Counted from the stretch's first letter, positions 35,115-44,111 are shown. The stretch: DNA of 57,653 bases from an uncultured Veillonella sp. (GCF_937981445.1 NZ_CALJON010000009.1:1-57653); one strand, 5' to 3'. Numbers and translations: made by a program. Notes: generated by a model from the sequence alone, not told the origin.

Positions 35115-35143
35115 TTGTTAAATGAATACCAATTCGGTATAAT
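35115..35143 (+). promoter_or_regulatory. Promoter of the trimeric autotransporter gene
   Basis: TTGTTA (35115-35120), a 17-base spacer and TATAAT (35138-35143) form a strong promoter in an AT-rich stretch. The predicted 5' leader is about 110 bases. Confidence 0.75.
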
Positions 35144-35258
35144 ATCGTCATAGTTATTACTTCAAGTGTATTCTCTACCTAGATATATATATGAGCATAA
35201 TAAGTAAAGCAAAGAGAGTACACTGGTTAAATTGTAATTTTTATAATGGAGGTTCTTC

Positions 35259-36899
35259 ATGAATCAAAAAAGTGCAATGTTAAAAAAACTCTCTTTAGCT
35301 TTAACTGTAGCTGCTTTAACAGGTACTATGACTACTGCCATGGCGGCTCTTAATACACCTGGCAGAGGCCAAAATGGTGTGGCTTTTGGAACTGGCTCTA
35401 GAGCCACCATTAATGCCGCCGGTTCTGTCGCTCTTGGTAATAATGCTGTCGCTGCCTATGAAGGCAATATCGCTATCGGCAACAATGCTAAACCAACTGG
35501 TAATGATGCTATCGCCATTGGCACAGATGCTTATACAAAAGCTGCGCCTAGAGCTATTGCCATTGGTAAAAATTCGAAATCTTCTTGGGAAGACAATATT
35601 GCTATGGGGACTAACTCTATATCTGAAGGTAGAGAAACTATTGCCATTGGTAATGAATCACATGCAGACGGAGGCACAGCTATTGCCATGGGTAAAAAGA
35701 GTTACTCTGGTGGCGAATATTCAATTGCCTTAGGTGATGAGGCTAAAGTTGACTCGAGCGTAGAATCTAGTGTAGCTATTGGACACAAGGCTCATGTAAG
35801 TGCCCTAGCAGGCATAGCACTTGGTGATGGAGCTACGGCATCTCAAGAAAATGCTATTGCGCTTGGTAGTGATGCTACTGCTGCTGGTACCAATTCCGCC
35901 GTCCTTGGTAATGGCGCTAATGCAACAGGCAACAATTCACTAGCATTGGGCTTAAGCGCAATGGCTGTGTCTGATAATTCTGTTGCTTTAGGTGCAAATT
36001 CTTCTGGTAATATCGCTGACACCAAAGCAGAAGCTGCTTATATTAGCAGTGAAGCATATACCTCTGATACAGCTGGCGTTGTATCCGTAGGTGATTCTGC
36101 TAATGGTCTATATCGCCGCATTACTAATGTAGCTGGCGGTGCTGCTGACCATGATGCTGTTAATGTACTGCAATTAAAAACCTTAGAGTCTAATATTAAT
36201 GACAAAATTGAAAATTTAGATTCCACTAGTGCCACAATTGGTGGAAACACAACAATCAACGAAGGTGGCATTACTATTAACAATCCTGACTCTGGTAACT
36301 CTACAATCATCACTGGTGATTCCATTACAACAACTACTGTTAACGCTGATACAGTAAATACTGACAAAGTTGTAGTAGGTGGTAATACTTATATCACTAA
36401 AGATGGCATTGATGCTAACAATCAAACAATTAAAAATGTAGCGCCTGGCGTAAATGGTACTGATGCAGTTAATTTAAATCAATTAAATGAAGTAGCTCAA
36501 GGCGTTAGCAATGTAGGTGCCTCTGTAAGCCGTTTGAACACTAAAGTAGACAAAGTTGCCGCTGGCTCCGCTGCCCTCGCTGCTCTTCATCCATTAGACT
36601 TCGACTCTGATGATAAATTGACCTTTGCTGTAGGTTTTGGTGCCTATAAAGGTGAACAAGCCGCTGCTGTTGGTGCCTTCTACCGTCCAAATGACAATTT
36701 AATGTTCAATGTAGGTGCTGCCGTAGGTAACTCCGACAATCAATACAATGCAGGCGTATCCTTCAAATTTGGCGATTCCTCTCCATATACTAATATGAGC
36801 AAAACAGAAATGGTGACTAAATTAGAAAACCAAGACAAAGAAATCGCTAACTTAAACGATCGTCTAGCTAAATTAGAAGCCCTAATTGCTGCTAAATAA
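35259..36899 (+). CDS. YadA-like trimeric autotransporter adhesin with a C-terminal coiled-coil tail
   Basis: This 546-residue type Vc autotransporter starts with a signal peptide (residues 1-28, ending AMA). Residues about 35-245 are YadA-head repeats of about 14 residues with SVALGNNA, AIAIGTDA and NIAIGNNA-type turns. Two neck motifs (DHDAVNVLQLK and GTDAVNLNQLN) bracket a stalk at about 290-425. The membrane anchor (SRLNTKVDKVAAGSAALAAL through NAGVSFKFG) is the 12-strand trimeric barrel. Unusually the chain continues about 35 residues past the final aromatic residue with a heptad-like coil (KMVTKLENQDKEIANLNDRLAKLEALIAAK-type, at about 517-546) that should face the periplasm. GGAGG precedes the ATG. 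It probably mediates surface adhesion or autoaggregation. Confidence 0.92.
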   Translation: MNQKSAMLKKLSLALTVAALTGTMTTAMAALNTPGRGQNGVAFGTGSRATINAAGSVALGNNAVAAYEGNIAIGNNAKPTGNDAIAIGTDAYTKAAPRAIAIGKNSKSSWEDNIAMGTNSISEGRETIAIGNESHADGGTAIAMGKKSYSGGEYSIALGDEAKVDSSVESSVAIGHKAHVSALAGIALGDGATASQENAIALGSDATAAGTNSAVLGNGANATGNNSLALGLSAMAVSDNSVALGANSSGNIADTKAEAAYISSEAYTSDTAGVVSVGDSANGLYRRITNVAGGAADHDAVNVLQLKTLESNINDKIENLDSTSATIGGNTTINEGGITINNPDSGNSTIITGDSITTTTVNADTVNTDKVVVGGNTYITKDGIDANNQTIKNVAPGVNGTDAVNLNQLNEVAQGVSNVGASVSRLNTKVDKVAAGSAALAALHPLDFDSDDKLTFAVGFGAYKGEQAAAVGAFYRPNDNLMFNVGAAVGNSDNQYNAGVSFKFGDSSPYTNMSKTEMVTKLENQDKEIANLNDRLAKLEALIAAK

Positions 36900-36954
36900 A
36901 AAACTAACCGAGCTGATAAGCTATTAAACACATAATATTTAGCTCAACATAATA

Positions 36955-37022
36955 AACCGCTATACCACAAGTCAGTACACTTAGAATCCTCTAAGCCCCT
37001 TGTGATATAGCGGTTTTAATTT
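36955..37022 (+). terminator. Terminator of the autotransporter gene
   Basis: AACCGCTATACCACAAG (36955-36971) pairs with CTTGTGATATAGCGGTT (36999-37015) with one mismatched position, followed by TTAATTTTT. Confidence 0.8.
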
Positions 37023-37140
37023 TTATACCATTTTAACCTTCCCCGATGAAATGTCTTGCCGTCGTTTAAGGTTAGTGAGTTAAACGCTAATTCAATAGAA
37101 ATAACTACAAGCGATAACTTATAATTAATGAACAGCATAA

Positions 37141-37211
37141 AAATAACCCTATTACAAGTAAAGTGAATTTAGAGCTTGTCTCGTCTGAACTTTCTTGTAA
37201 TAGGGTTATTT
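37141..37211 (-). terminator. Terminator of the fixCXAB operon
   Basis: An 18-bp perfect inverted repeat: AAATAACCCTATTACAAG (37141-37158) and CTTGTAATAGGGTTATTT (37194-37211). On the minus strand it lies about 50 bases beyond the fixB stop. The T-tract is short, and the stem itself is AT-rich at its base. Confidence 0.7.
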
Positions 37212-37258
37212 GATATCTTGCGCTTAACAATCAAAAATTGTAGCCATTTCTTCAGCAA

Positions 37259-38260
37259 TTAAGCCTTAGCAGCCTTAAACTTGGCAATCATTTCATCAGC
37301 CACTTCCATGCAGTCCCCCACAATGCCATAATCGCACACTTTAAATATGGCTGCGTCAGGGTCATTATTAACAGCAATGATTAAATCAGAGCCTGTAATA
37401 CCTGCTGTATGTTGGATGGCTCCAGAAATGCCAAAGGCAATGTAAAGCTTAGGGGCAACGGTCTTACCAGTCTGACCAATTTGACGACTTAGTTCATACC
37501 AACCTTTTTCTACAATAGGACGGGTAACACCAAGTACACCACCCATAACTTCGGCTAATTCTTCTAATTTTTTGAAATTCTGCGGATTACCTACGCCACG
37601 GCCACCAGCTATAATAATTTCAGCTTCTTCAATATTAACATCATTCATATCAATATTAATCATTTCAACGAAACGATTGCGAATATCCGATATATCTAGT
37701 GCCACCGCTTCCTGACTAATCGTGCCTTGACGGCCTTCTTGACGTTCTGGCATTTTAAATACATTAGGACGAACCGACCCCATTTGCGGACGATGTTCTG
37801 GACAAATAATTTCAGCTAAAATATTGCCCCCTAAGGCAGGACGAGTCCAGTCAACTAAGCGGTCTGCTTCATTAACGGATAAAATCGTACAATCTGCTAC
37901 TACGCCATTTTTCATGCGTCCAGAAATACGTGGTGCCAAATCACGGCCATCATTAGTGGCCCCGATGAGGATAACATTAGGCTTGTTATGAGCAAAGAAA
38001 TCAGTAATTACCTTTGTATAACCATCAGTGGTATAACGAGCTAATAGAGGATGCTCAAACACATGGACAAAATCAGAACCATATTCGATTAAGCTTTGTG
38101 CCTCTCTTGCAATCGATTCACCTAAAATCAATGTATGTACATCTTCATTGAGCTGATCTGCAATGAGCCGCGCCTGACCAATTAATTCATATGTTACCTT
38201 GCGCACTTCACCATTAAAGCAGTCAGCGATTACATATACACCTTTATAGTCTTCAAACAT
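37259..38260 (-). CDS. fixB: Electron transfer flavoprotein alpha subunit (FixB/EtfA)
   Basis: This 333-residue protein has an N-terminal ETF alpha/beta fold (GVYVIADCFNGEVRKVTYELIGQA) and a C-terminal FAD-binding domain. The latter shows AEIIIAGGRGVG, GVTRPIVEKGW, RQIGQTGKTVAPKLYIAFGISGAIQHTAG and IIAVNNDPDAAIFKVCDYGIVGD. It pairs with FixA as the flavin heterodimer of the Fix complex. GAGGAGGGA precedes the ATG, 18 bases after fixA. It is the last gene of the unit. Confidence 0.93.
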   Translation of the reverse strand: MFEDYKGVYVIADCFNGEVRKVTYELIGQARLIADQLNEDVHTLILGESIAREAQSLIEYGSDFVHVFEHPLLARYTTDGYTKVITDFFAHNKPNVILIGATNDGRDLAPRISGRMKNGVVADCTILSVNEADRLVDWTRPALGGNILAEIICPEHRPQMGSVRPNVFKMPERQEGRQGTISQEAVALDISDIRNRFVEMINIDMNDVNIEEAEIIIAGGRGVGNPQNFKKLEELAEVMGGVLGVTRPIVEKGWYELSRQIGQTGKTVAPKLYIAFGISGAIQHTAGITGSDLIIAVNNDPDAAIFKVCDYGIVGDCMEVADEMIAKFKAAKA

Positions 38261-38278
38261 GTTAATCCCTCCTCGCTC

Positions 38279-39082
38279 CTATAGTAATTCACGCTTAGTC
38301 AAAACATCCACAATTGTGTCCACTGATTCAGCTGTACCATTAGTCAACATAGTCCCAGCGGAACGCATAGGAGGGCTGTATACTTTACGAACACGAGTTG
38401 GTGACCCCTTAAGGCCTAGACGAGCTGGATCTGTTTCCATATCCTTCACAGTGATTTTTTTAACTTCATAATCAAAGGCCCGAATAGAATTTAATAAGGT
38501 GGGATAGCGAGGCTCATTGAGCGCTTTTACAGCCGTCACCAATACAGGCATGTCTGTATCTAATACTTCAAAACCTTCTTCATGCTCTCTATGAGTGCGC
38601 ACTACACCATCAGCTAAAATATCCAATTGGCACACATAGGTCACTTGAGGAATACCCATTTCTTCAGCAATTTGAGGGCCTACTTGAGCAGTATCACCAT
38701 CGATAGCTTGCTTACCACAGAAAATAATATCAAACGCCTTGCCTTGAAGCTCTTGTACCTTTTCAATAGCTCTAGCAATAGTATAACTTGTAGCCAATGT
38801 ATCAGCACCAGCAAAGGCGCGGTCTGTAATTAAATACGCTTCATCAGCGCCCATAGAAATACATTCGCGCAATGCCACATCTGCTTGAGGTGGTCCCATG
38901 GTTATAACCGTAACTCGTGCACCAGGATTAGCATCCTTTACCTTTAGAGCTGCTTCTAATGCATTCATATCAAATGGATTCACTATACTAGGTAAACCTG
39001 TACGAATGAGGGTATTCGTTTCTGGATCTAACTTAATCTCTGATGTATCTGGCACCTGCTTAATACATACCAGTAATTCCAT
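38279..39082 (-). CDS. fixA: Electron transfer flavoprotein beta subunit (FixA/EtfB)
   Basis: This 267-residue EtfB-type protein starts MELLVCIKQVPDTSEIKLDPETNTLIRTG, with NPFDMNALEAALKVKD and the signature-like MGADEAYLITDRAFAGADTLATSYTIA. In bifurcating ETFs the beta subunit binds the second (bifurcating) FAD; AMP replaces it in ordinary ETFs. The neighbouring fixC and fixX indicate a membrane-associated Fix complex that couples NADH oxidation to quinone and ferredoxin or flavodoxin reduction. AGGGAGG precedes the ATG. Confidence 0.92.
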   Translation of the reverse strand: MELLVCIKQVPDTSEIKLDPETNTLIRTGLPSIVNPFDMNALEAALKVKDANPGARVTVITMGPPQADVALRECISMGADEAYLITDRAFAGADTLATSYTIARAIEKVQELQGKAFDIIFCGKQAIDGDTAQVGPQIAEEMGIPQVTYVCQLDILADGVVRTHREHEEGFEVLDTDMPVLVTAVKALNEPRYPTLLNSIRAFDYEVKKITVKDMETDPARLGLKGSPTRVRKVYSPPMRSAGTMLTNGTAESVDTIVDVLTKRELL

Positions 39083-39096
39083 AATATGCCTCCCTA

Positions 39097-39378
39097 TTAA
39101 CCTTGACGAAATTCAACACCCTTGGTGTCATCTGGATATTCCCACTTTGTCACGATGGTATGACCACAGAGTACGCGACATGTACCACATTCAACGCAAC
39201 CTGCATAATCAAAGGCCAAGGTACCATCATCATTTAAGGTATAAAGACCTGCGGGACACGCATTAACAAGCTTCATTTTTTCCTTCATATCAGGATAATC
39301 ATGAATGATTTCAATATGAGGATGCCCTTCATTTACATAATATTTATTGACGCCTAATTTTTCTTCTAAATTTGTCAT
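39097..39378 (-). CDS. fixX: Ferredoxin-like protein FixX
   Basis: This 93-residue protein has Cys residues in CPAGLYTL and in AGCVECGTCRVLCG, which fit the FixX/ETF-QO [4Fe-4S] pattern. It passes electrons between FixAB flavins and FixC/quinone. Its ATG overlaps the fixC stop codon as ATGA, so the two are translationally coupled. Confidence 0.92.
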   Translation of the reverse strand: MTNLEEKLGVNKYYVNEGHPHIEIIHDYPDMKEKMKLVNACPAGLYTLNDDGTLAFDYAGCVECGTCRVLCGHTIVTKWEYPDDTKGVEFRQG

Positions 39379-40655
39379 AGTGCACGCCCCCCTTTGAGCA
39401 TATCCACAGCCAAGTTAAGTAAGCCTACACCATTGGCGCGTTTAATAAGTTTAGGTACCAAGGATTTAGCCCCTTCACCATTAACGGTAAATACATCTTG
39501 CATAATACCATTAACCATAGCTGGATATTTTTTGAAAATGCGAGGATTGTTAAGGAATTCAGGGAAGTAACGATAGTGTTTAAGATCTTTGCCGATGAAA
39601 CTATCATTAACTAAAATATCATAATAGCGCATAGCGCCTGCAGAGTAATCATTAAGTTGTTTAGCCTTAATAACTGCATCAGCTGCATACATACCGGACG
39701 CAATGGCAAAATCCATGCCACGCACGGTATAGCCCATATTAATACAGAAGCCCGCCGCATCACCTACGATGGCAAAACCATCGCCACTTAACGTGCTCAC
39801 CGATTTATAACCTGCCTCTGGCACCATATGACCGCTACGCTCTACTAATTTGCCGCCCTTTAAAAGCCGTGCAATCGTTGGATAAGCCATAAATTCTGTC
39901 ATCATATCTTCAATGGTAGCATCCGTTTCACCAATATGTTCAAGGCCCACTACAATCCCTAAGGAAAGGCTATTTTTATTAGTATATAAGAAACCGCCCC
40001 CCATAAGACCATGAGTTATATCCCCCATGAAGAGCCACGATAAACCTTCATTGCCATCTAAGCCTAAACGATCTTCTAGTACGCCTTTATTAAAGGTATA
40101 TACTTCCTTAGCACTAACAGCTACTTCATCAACCTTAATCGGTGCGCGAAGGCCTGCTCGTTCAGCCAGTAGCGAATTAACGCCATCCGCTAAAATAACC
40201 ACATCAGCTTCCATTGTGTCTTGGCCACAACGAACGCCAACGACCTTTTTACCTTCCATCAAAAGATCGGTCACTTGAATGCGATTGACCACTACAGCAC
40301 CTGCTTTAGCCGCCTCATTGACGAGCCATTTATCAAATGTACTGCGAAGTACTACATAGGACTCATCCTTTGGATCTTCTGGCTTAGCCTCATACTCTAC
40401 GGTGGTAGCTTTGCCTCCTTCTAAAATAGAAATGCGCTCTTTCGTAACAAAGCGTTCTAAAGGCGCTGTGCTTCTAAAATCAGGAATTAATTCCTCTAAT
40501 GAATGGGTATAAATACGACCGCCTGTCATATTCTTCGCCCCACCATAACTACCGCGCTCAATCAAGAGCACATTGACGCCAGCTTTGGCCATCCGATATG
40601 CAGCAGCTGCGCCTGCCATACCGCCACCTACGACAATTGCTTCAAATCGTTTCAT
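39375..40655 (-). CDS. fixC: FAD-dependent oxidoreductase FixC (ETF-quinone oxidoreductase like)
   Basis: This 426-residue geranylgeranyl-reductase/ETF-QO family flavoprotein has an N-terminal FAD loop FEAIVVGGGMAGAAAAYRMAKAGVNVLLIERG, a second FAD motif near residue 280 (GDGFAIVGDAAGFCINMGYTVRGMDFAIASG), and a Lys/Arg-rich C-terminus for membrane contact. With FixX it forms the quinone-reactive half of FixABCX. AAGGAGAG precedes the ATG. The gene order fixC-fixX-fixA-fixB differs from the rhizobial fixABCX. In non-diazotrophs the complex serves anaerobic electron balancing, for example in carnitine or acyl-CoA metabolism. No acyl-CoA gene is seen next to it here. Confidence 0.93.
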   Translation of the reverse strand: MKRFEAIVVGGGMAGAAAAYRMAKAGVNVLLIERGSYGGAKNMTGGRIYTHSLEELIPDFRSTAPLERFVTKERISILEGGKATTVEYEAKPEDPKDESYVVLRSTFDKWLVNEAAKAGAVVVNRIQVTDLLMEGKKVVGVRCGQDTMEADVVILADGVNSLLAERAGLRAPIKVDEVAVSAKEVYTFNKGVLEDRLGLDGNEGLSWLFMGDITHGLMGGGFLYTNKNSLSLGIVVGLEHIGETDATIEDMMTEFMAYPTIARLLKGGKLVERSGHMVPEAGYKSVSTLSGDGFAIVGDAAGFCINMGYTVRGMDFAIASGMYAADAVIKAKQLNDYSAGAMRYYDILVNDSFIGKDLKHYRYFPEFLNNPRIFKKYPAMVNGIMQDVFTVNGEGAKSLVPKLIKRANGVGLLNLAVDMLKGGRAL

Positions 40656-40820
40656 GCTTTACTCTCCTTAGATTATTAATATAGTAAACATTATGTTTTA
40701 CCATTAGAGCTAAAATAAACACTAAGAAATTTACTGCATAATATATATATTCTAATCTTATACCAAAAATACCTTTTTTGCATAGCATATATATTCTATA
40801 GTTATAACAAGCATAAACAA
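40656..40820. promoter_or_regulatory. AT-rich region upstream of fixC
   Basis: The DNA between fixC and the cysN terminator is strongly AT-rich and must contain the fixCXAB promoter on the minus strand. Two echoing ATATATATTCTA strings (about 40740-40755 and 40786-40800) stand out. No certain -35/-10 pair was identified. Confidence 0.35.
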
Positions 40821-40852
40821 AAAAAGGGACAGGTCAATACCTGTCCCTTTTT
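40821..40852 (-). terminator. Terminator of the sulfate operon after cysN
   Basis: AAAAAGGGACAGGT (40821-40834) pairs perfectly with ACCTGTCCCTTTTT (40839-40852) around a CAAT loop. It is T-rich on both strands and lies 40 bases past the cysN stop. Confidence 0.9.
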
Positions 40853-40892
40853 ATATGTGAAATAATTCATGTTATAAGGCTATATTACTAGC

Positions 40893-42581
40893 TTAAATAG
40901 ACCAAAACGAATCGTGGAATATAATCTTGCGATAGGTTTCAAAACGAAGCCAAGTATCATGCCAAGCCCCATCATGAACTAAATTATCCTGTGTCGATTC
41001 ACGTAAGAATTGTGCCACATCTTCAGCGGAGTTCACTTGAATAGCAAAGCCACGGCCATTGACTACTGGTACATCATGATACACATAGTCTGCTAATGCC
41101 ATAATATCAGCTAATTTGCCATCACGTACAATCAGTGCGGCCTTATCACGAACGACTAAAATATCAAAATCGCTTGGATAGGAATAGCTAGCTCCTTCCA
41201 ATGGAAGTTCATCACCAATAGTAAAGGTAGCACGGGTTGGCCTAATTTTGTCCATCTTGAGTCCTTCCACATTATAATAGAATTCATCAAATACATCGCC
41301 GCGTGCTGTTATGCCATTACCTTCAAATGTATGCTGCTCTGCTACAGTACCGACAGCTTCCACAATGCCGCAAGCAGAGGTCATATTAGTAAGACGATTA
41401 ATTAAAATCAATTCGCCCATCGTTTTGTGACGGCGGAATTCGTCAATCACAACAGGTGATTGAAAATGAATAGTGCATAAAGCAATACCATTTTTATTCA
41501 AAGTGGCTACCGGTTGTTCTGTCCCAGTGTTTACATCAATTTGGTATTGAATATCTGTCACCGTGCCAGCCACTTGTTTTGTGCCAAGACTTACTAAATA
41601 CTCATTGCCCACGGTTAATGGTTCATCATCCATCCAAAGAAGTTTTACACTGGCTGTTTGGGCTGTAGTAATGCCTGTAGATTTTACAAATACACTGCCT
41701 CGCGACACATCAATTTCACGATCTAATTGCAAGGTCAATGGCTGCCCTTTATGAGCTCGTTCCACTGTATCAAAACCAACTTGCAAGGAAAGCACTTCCC
41801 CTGTTTCGCCACTAGGAAGAACGGTAACAATATCGCCTACAGCGACTTCGCCCGCTTCTACCTGGCCTTGGAAGCCTCTAAAGGTATGGTTTGGACGGCA
41901 TACACGCTGTACAGGCATGTAGAAACCATCTTCTACAGTCCCCTTTGTATCCACTGTTTCCAAATAAGGTAAAATGGCCTTACCTGTGTACCAAGGCATA
42001 GCTTCCGAGTGAACCATAATATTATCCCCTTCAGTAGCTGATACAGGGATAACAGTATATTGCTTTAAGCCTACATCCTTAGCCAGCTCTGCAATATCTG
42101 CTTCAATAGCGCGGAATACATCTTCCTTATATCCGATTAAATCCATTTTATTTACGGCAAAGACAAAGGATTCAATACCCATGAGCGCACAAATGCGAGC
42201 ATGACGACGTGTTTGCACTAAAATACCTTGTGATGCATCCACTAAAATAATCGCTAAATCAGCAAAGGAAGCACCTACCGCCATATTGCGAGTATATTCT
42301 TCATGGCCTGGTGTATCCGCTACAATAAAGCTACGATTATCCGTTGTAAAATAACGATACGCTACATCAATCGTAATCCCCTGTTCCCGTTCTGCCATAA
42401 GACCATCGAGCAATAAGGAATAATCAATGGCACCGCCACGGCTCCCTACCTTACTTTCTAACTCTAAGGCTTTTTTCTGATCCGCATATAATAATTTTGC
42501 TTCATATAAAATGTGGCCAATAAGTGTAGATTTGCCATCATCTACGGAGCCACAGGTAATAAATTTTAAAAGTCCCTTCAT
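40893..42581 (-). CDS. cysN: Sulfate adenylyltransferase, GTPase subunit (CysN) with extra C-terminal domain
   Basis: CysN hydrolyses GTP to drive APS synthesis by CysD. From the ATG at 42581 (GAGAGGA seven bases upstream) it has 562 residues. The EF-Tu-like G domain has CGSVDDGKSTLIGHIL, DTPGHEEYTRNM and NKMDLIGY, followed by two beta-barrel domains. E. coli CysN has about 475 residues. Here about 90 more follow the second barrel, from roughly residue 470 (SYPSDFDILVVRDKAALIV) to the end, and contain no P-loop, so this is not a fused CysC kinase. The upstream ATG at 42638 has no ribosome site. cysD lies directly upstream. Confidence 0.92.
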   Translation of the reverse strand: MKGLLKFITCGSVDDGKSTLIGHILYEAKLLYADQKKALELESKVGSRGGAIDYSLLLDGLMAEREQGITIDVAYRYFTTDNRSFIVADTPGHEEYTRNMAVGASFADLAIILVDASQGILVQTRRHARICALMGIESFVFAVNKMDLIGYKEDVFRAIEADIAELAKDVGLKQYTVIPVSATEGDNIMVHSEAMPWYTGKAILPYLETVDTKGTVEDGFYMPVQRVCRPNHTFRGFQGQVEAGEVAVGDIVTVLPSGETGEVLSLQVGFDTVERAHKGQPLTLQLDREIDVSRGSVFVKSTGITTAQTASVKLLWMDDEPLTVGNEYLVSLGTKQVAGTVTDIQYQIDVNTGTEQPVATLNKNGIALCTIHFQSPVVIDEFRRHKTMGELILINRLTNMTSACGIVEAVGTVAEQHTFEGNGITARGDVFDEFYYNVEGLKMDKIRPTRATFTIGDELPLEGASYSYPSDFDILVVRDKAALIVRDGKLADIMALADYVYHDVPVVNGRGFAIQVNSAEDVAQFLRESTQDNLVHDGAWHDTWLRFETYRKIIFHDSFWSI

Positions 42582-42665
42582 CGCTGTATCCTCTCTATTC
42601 TCTAGTATAAACTCATGTGAATCACTAGGACTCAACATGGTGCTATTGGATTAATAAGTCTATAT

Positions 42666-43565
42666 TTAGAAATACCCTTCTCGTTTACGACGTTCCATAC
42701 TACCTGCTGCTTCATTGTCGATAACACGAGTGGTACGTTCTGAAGATACAGCCGATAAAGTTTCTTCAATAATTTCATCTAATGTAGTGGCCTCTGATTC
42801 AGTACCACCAGTTAATGGATAGCAGCCAAGAGTACGGAAACGCACTTTTTTATGCTCAATAGTTTCGCCAGGCAATAATTTAAAGCGATCATCATCTACC
42901 ATAATAATATTGCCATCACGATATACTACAGGGCGTTCTTCTGCAAAATAAAGTGATACTATATCTATATTTTCCCGTTTAATATATTGCCAAATATCTT
43001 TTTCAGTCCAGTTAGATAAAGGGAATACACGAATACTTTCACCTTTATTGATTTTTGCATTGTAGAGCTTCCACATTTCAGGGCGTTGGTTCTTAGGATC
43101 CCATCCATGTGATGCATTACGGAAGGAGAAGATACGTTCCTTAGCGCGTGATTTTTCTTCATCCCGGCGACCGCCCCCAAAAGCTGCGGTAAAGCCATAT
43201 TTATTAAGGGCTTGTTTTAATGCTTGCGTCTTCATAATATCGGTGTAAGCCGCGCCATGGTCAAAGGGATTGATTCCCTGTTTAACGCCATCTTCATTGA
43301 TATACTCAAGCATTTGAAGACCAAATTTTTTCGCCGTTTCATCACGGAACCGAATCATTTCTTTAAACTTCCAAGTCGTATTGACATGTAAAAATGGGAA
43401 TGGTGGTTTTTCTGGATAAAATGCCTTTCGTGCTAAATGTAGCATAACGGAACTATCCTTACCAATAGAGTACAACATAACTGGCTTTTCGCATTGCGCC
43501 GCTACTTCACGGATGATGTATATGGCTTCTGCTTCTAATTCATCTAAATGGGAGTATTCACTCAT
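42666..43565 (-). CDS. cysD: Sulfate adenylyltransferase, catalytic subunit
   Basis: CysD is the PP-loop ATP pyrophosphatase that forms adenylyl sulfate (APS) from sulfate and ATP. It has 299 residues, as usual. The PP-loop is YSIGKDSSVMLHLARKAF near residue 30; FLHVNTTWKFKEMI, the FGGGRRDEEKSRAKERIFSFR motif and VFPLSNWTEKDIWQYI follow. AGAGGG precedes the ATG. It is separated from aprB by 231 bases of repeats without a clear terminator. Confidence 0.95.
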   Translation of the reverse strand: MSEYSHLDELEAEAIYIIREVAAQCEKPVMLYSIGKDSSVMLHLARKAFYPEKPPFPFLHVNTTWKFKEMIRFRDETAKKFGLQMLEYINEDGVKQGINPFDHGAAYTDIMKTQALKQALNKYGFTAAFGGGRRDEEKSRAKERIFSFRNASHGWDPKNQRPEMWKLYNAKINKGESIRVFPLSNWTEKDIWQYIKRENIDIVSLYFAEERPVVYRDGNIIMVDDDRFKLLPGETIEHKKVRFRTLGCYPLTGGTESEATTLDEIIEETLSAVSSERTTRVIDNEAAGSMERRKREGYF

Positions 43566-43704
43566 GGTCCCTACCCTCTTTCTCTCAATCGCATGCCCAC
43601 AAATGGGGCCCTAACAAAACTAGTAAATATAAATTAAATATGGCGTATTTAAGTGGCCCTTATATATATATAACAAGCCCAAGTAAACAGAGATAAACAA
43701 CTTC

Positions 43705-43789
43705 ACTTGTAATGAGCTACAGAAAAATTTACTTATAATACACTACAGAGAAAAAATTACTTATAGCAAACTACAGAGAAAAGAAATTT
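43705..43789. repeat. Degenerate 26-31-bp tandem repeat between aprB and cysD
   Basis: Three units start ACTTRTAR and continue with CTACAGARAAA at 43705-43730, 43731-43758 and 43759-43789, growing by a few A residues each. They lie within the sulfate operon between the aprB stop and the cysD start. Confidence 0.65.
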
Positions 43790-43796
43790 ACAGTAC

Positions 43797-44111
43797 TTAA
43801 TACTTGTTTGATTCCTGTGCATTCACATCAATAGTCTGCACTTGCCCATCAATTCCTTTATATTGCCAATGCCATATGGTTCCTTCACGGCGTGCCTTCA
43901 TAGTACCGCCGAGGCCACCCATGTCAGGGCCTAAGAAGTACTCAATAGCCCCTACAGGACATTCTTTAATACAAGCCATACAACCCCAACAATCTTTTGG
44001 GAAGGCCATATACGCCTTGTGCTGATCATTCATTTGTGGCAAACTGCCTGGACAAATATTAACACAGCGCTGGCAACCTACACAGGTTTGTTGATCAATT
44101 CTGATGCTCAT
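43797..44111 (-). CDS. aprB: Adenylylsulfate reductase beta subunit-like 2x[4Fe-4S] ferredoxin (AprB)
   Basis: This 104-residue protein has two ferredoxin motifs: Cys10, 13, 16, 20 (CVGCQRCVNIC) and Cys41, 44, 47, 51 (CWGCMACIKEC). The WGCMAC motif with nearby Trp and the following GPDMGGLGGTMKARREGTIWHW segment match AprB, which feeds electrons to the FAD of AprA. It is shorter than dissimilatory AprB (about 150 residues) because the C-terminal tail that wraps around AprA is reduced. Its start lies within the end of aprA (17-base overlap), consistent with stoichiometric synthesis. Confidence 0.88.
   Translation of the reverse strand: MSIRIDQQTCVGCQRCVNICPGSLPQMNDQHKAYMAFPKDCWGCMACIKECPVGAIEYFLGPDMGGLGGTMKARREGTIWHWQYKGIDGQVQTIDVNAQESNKY

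Noticed and set aside
35374..35733. 119-residue Leu-rich ORF in another frame of the autotransporter head
   Set aside because: It is a shadow frame created by the repeated head codons, without a start signal.
42581..42638. Longer CysN N-terminus from the upstream ATG
   Set aside because: It has no ribosome site. The extra 19 residues are outside the family alignment, and GAGAGGA precedes the internal ATG.
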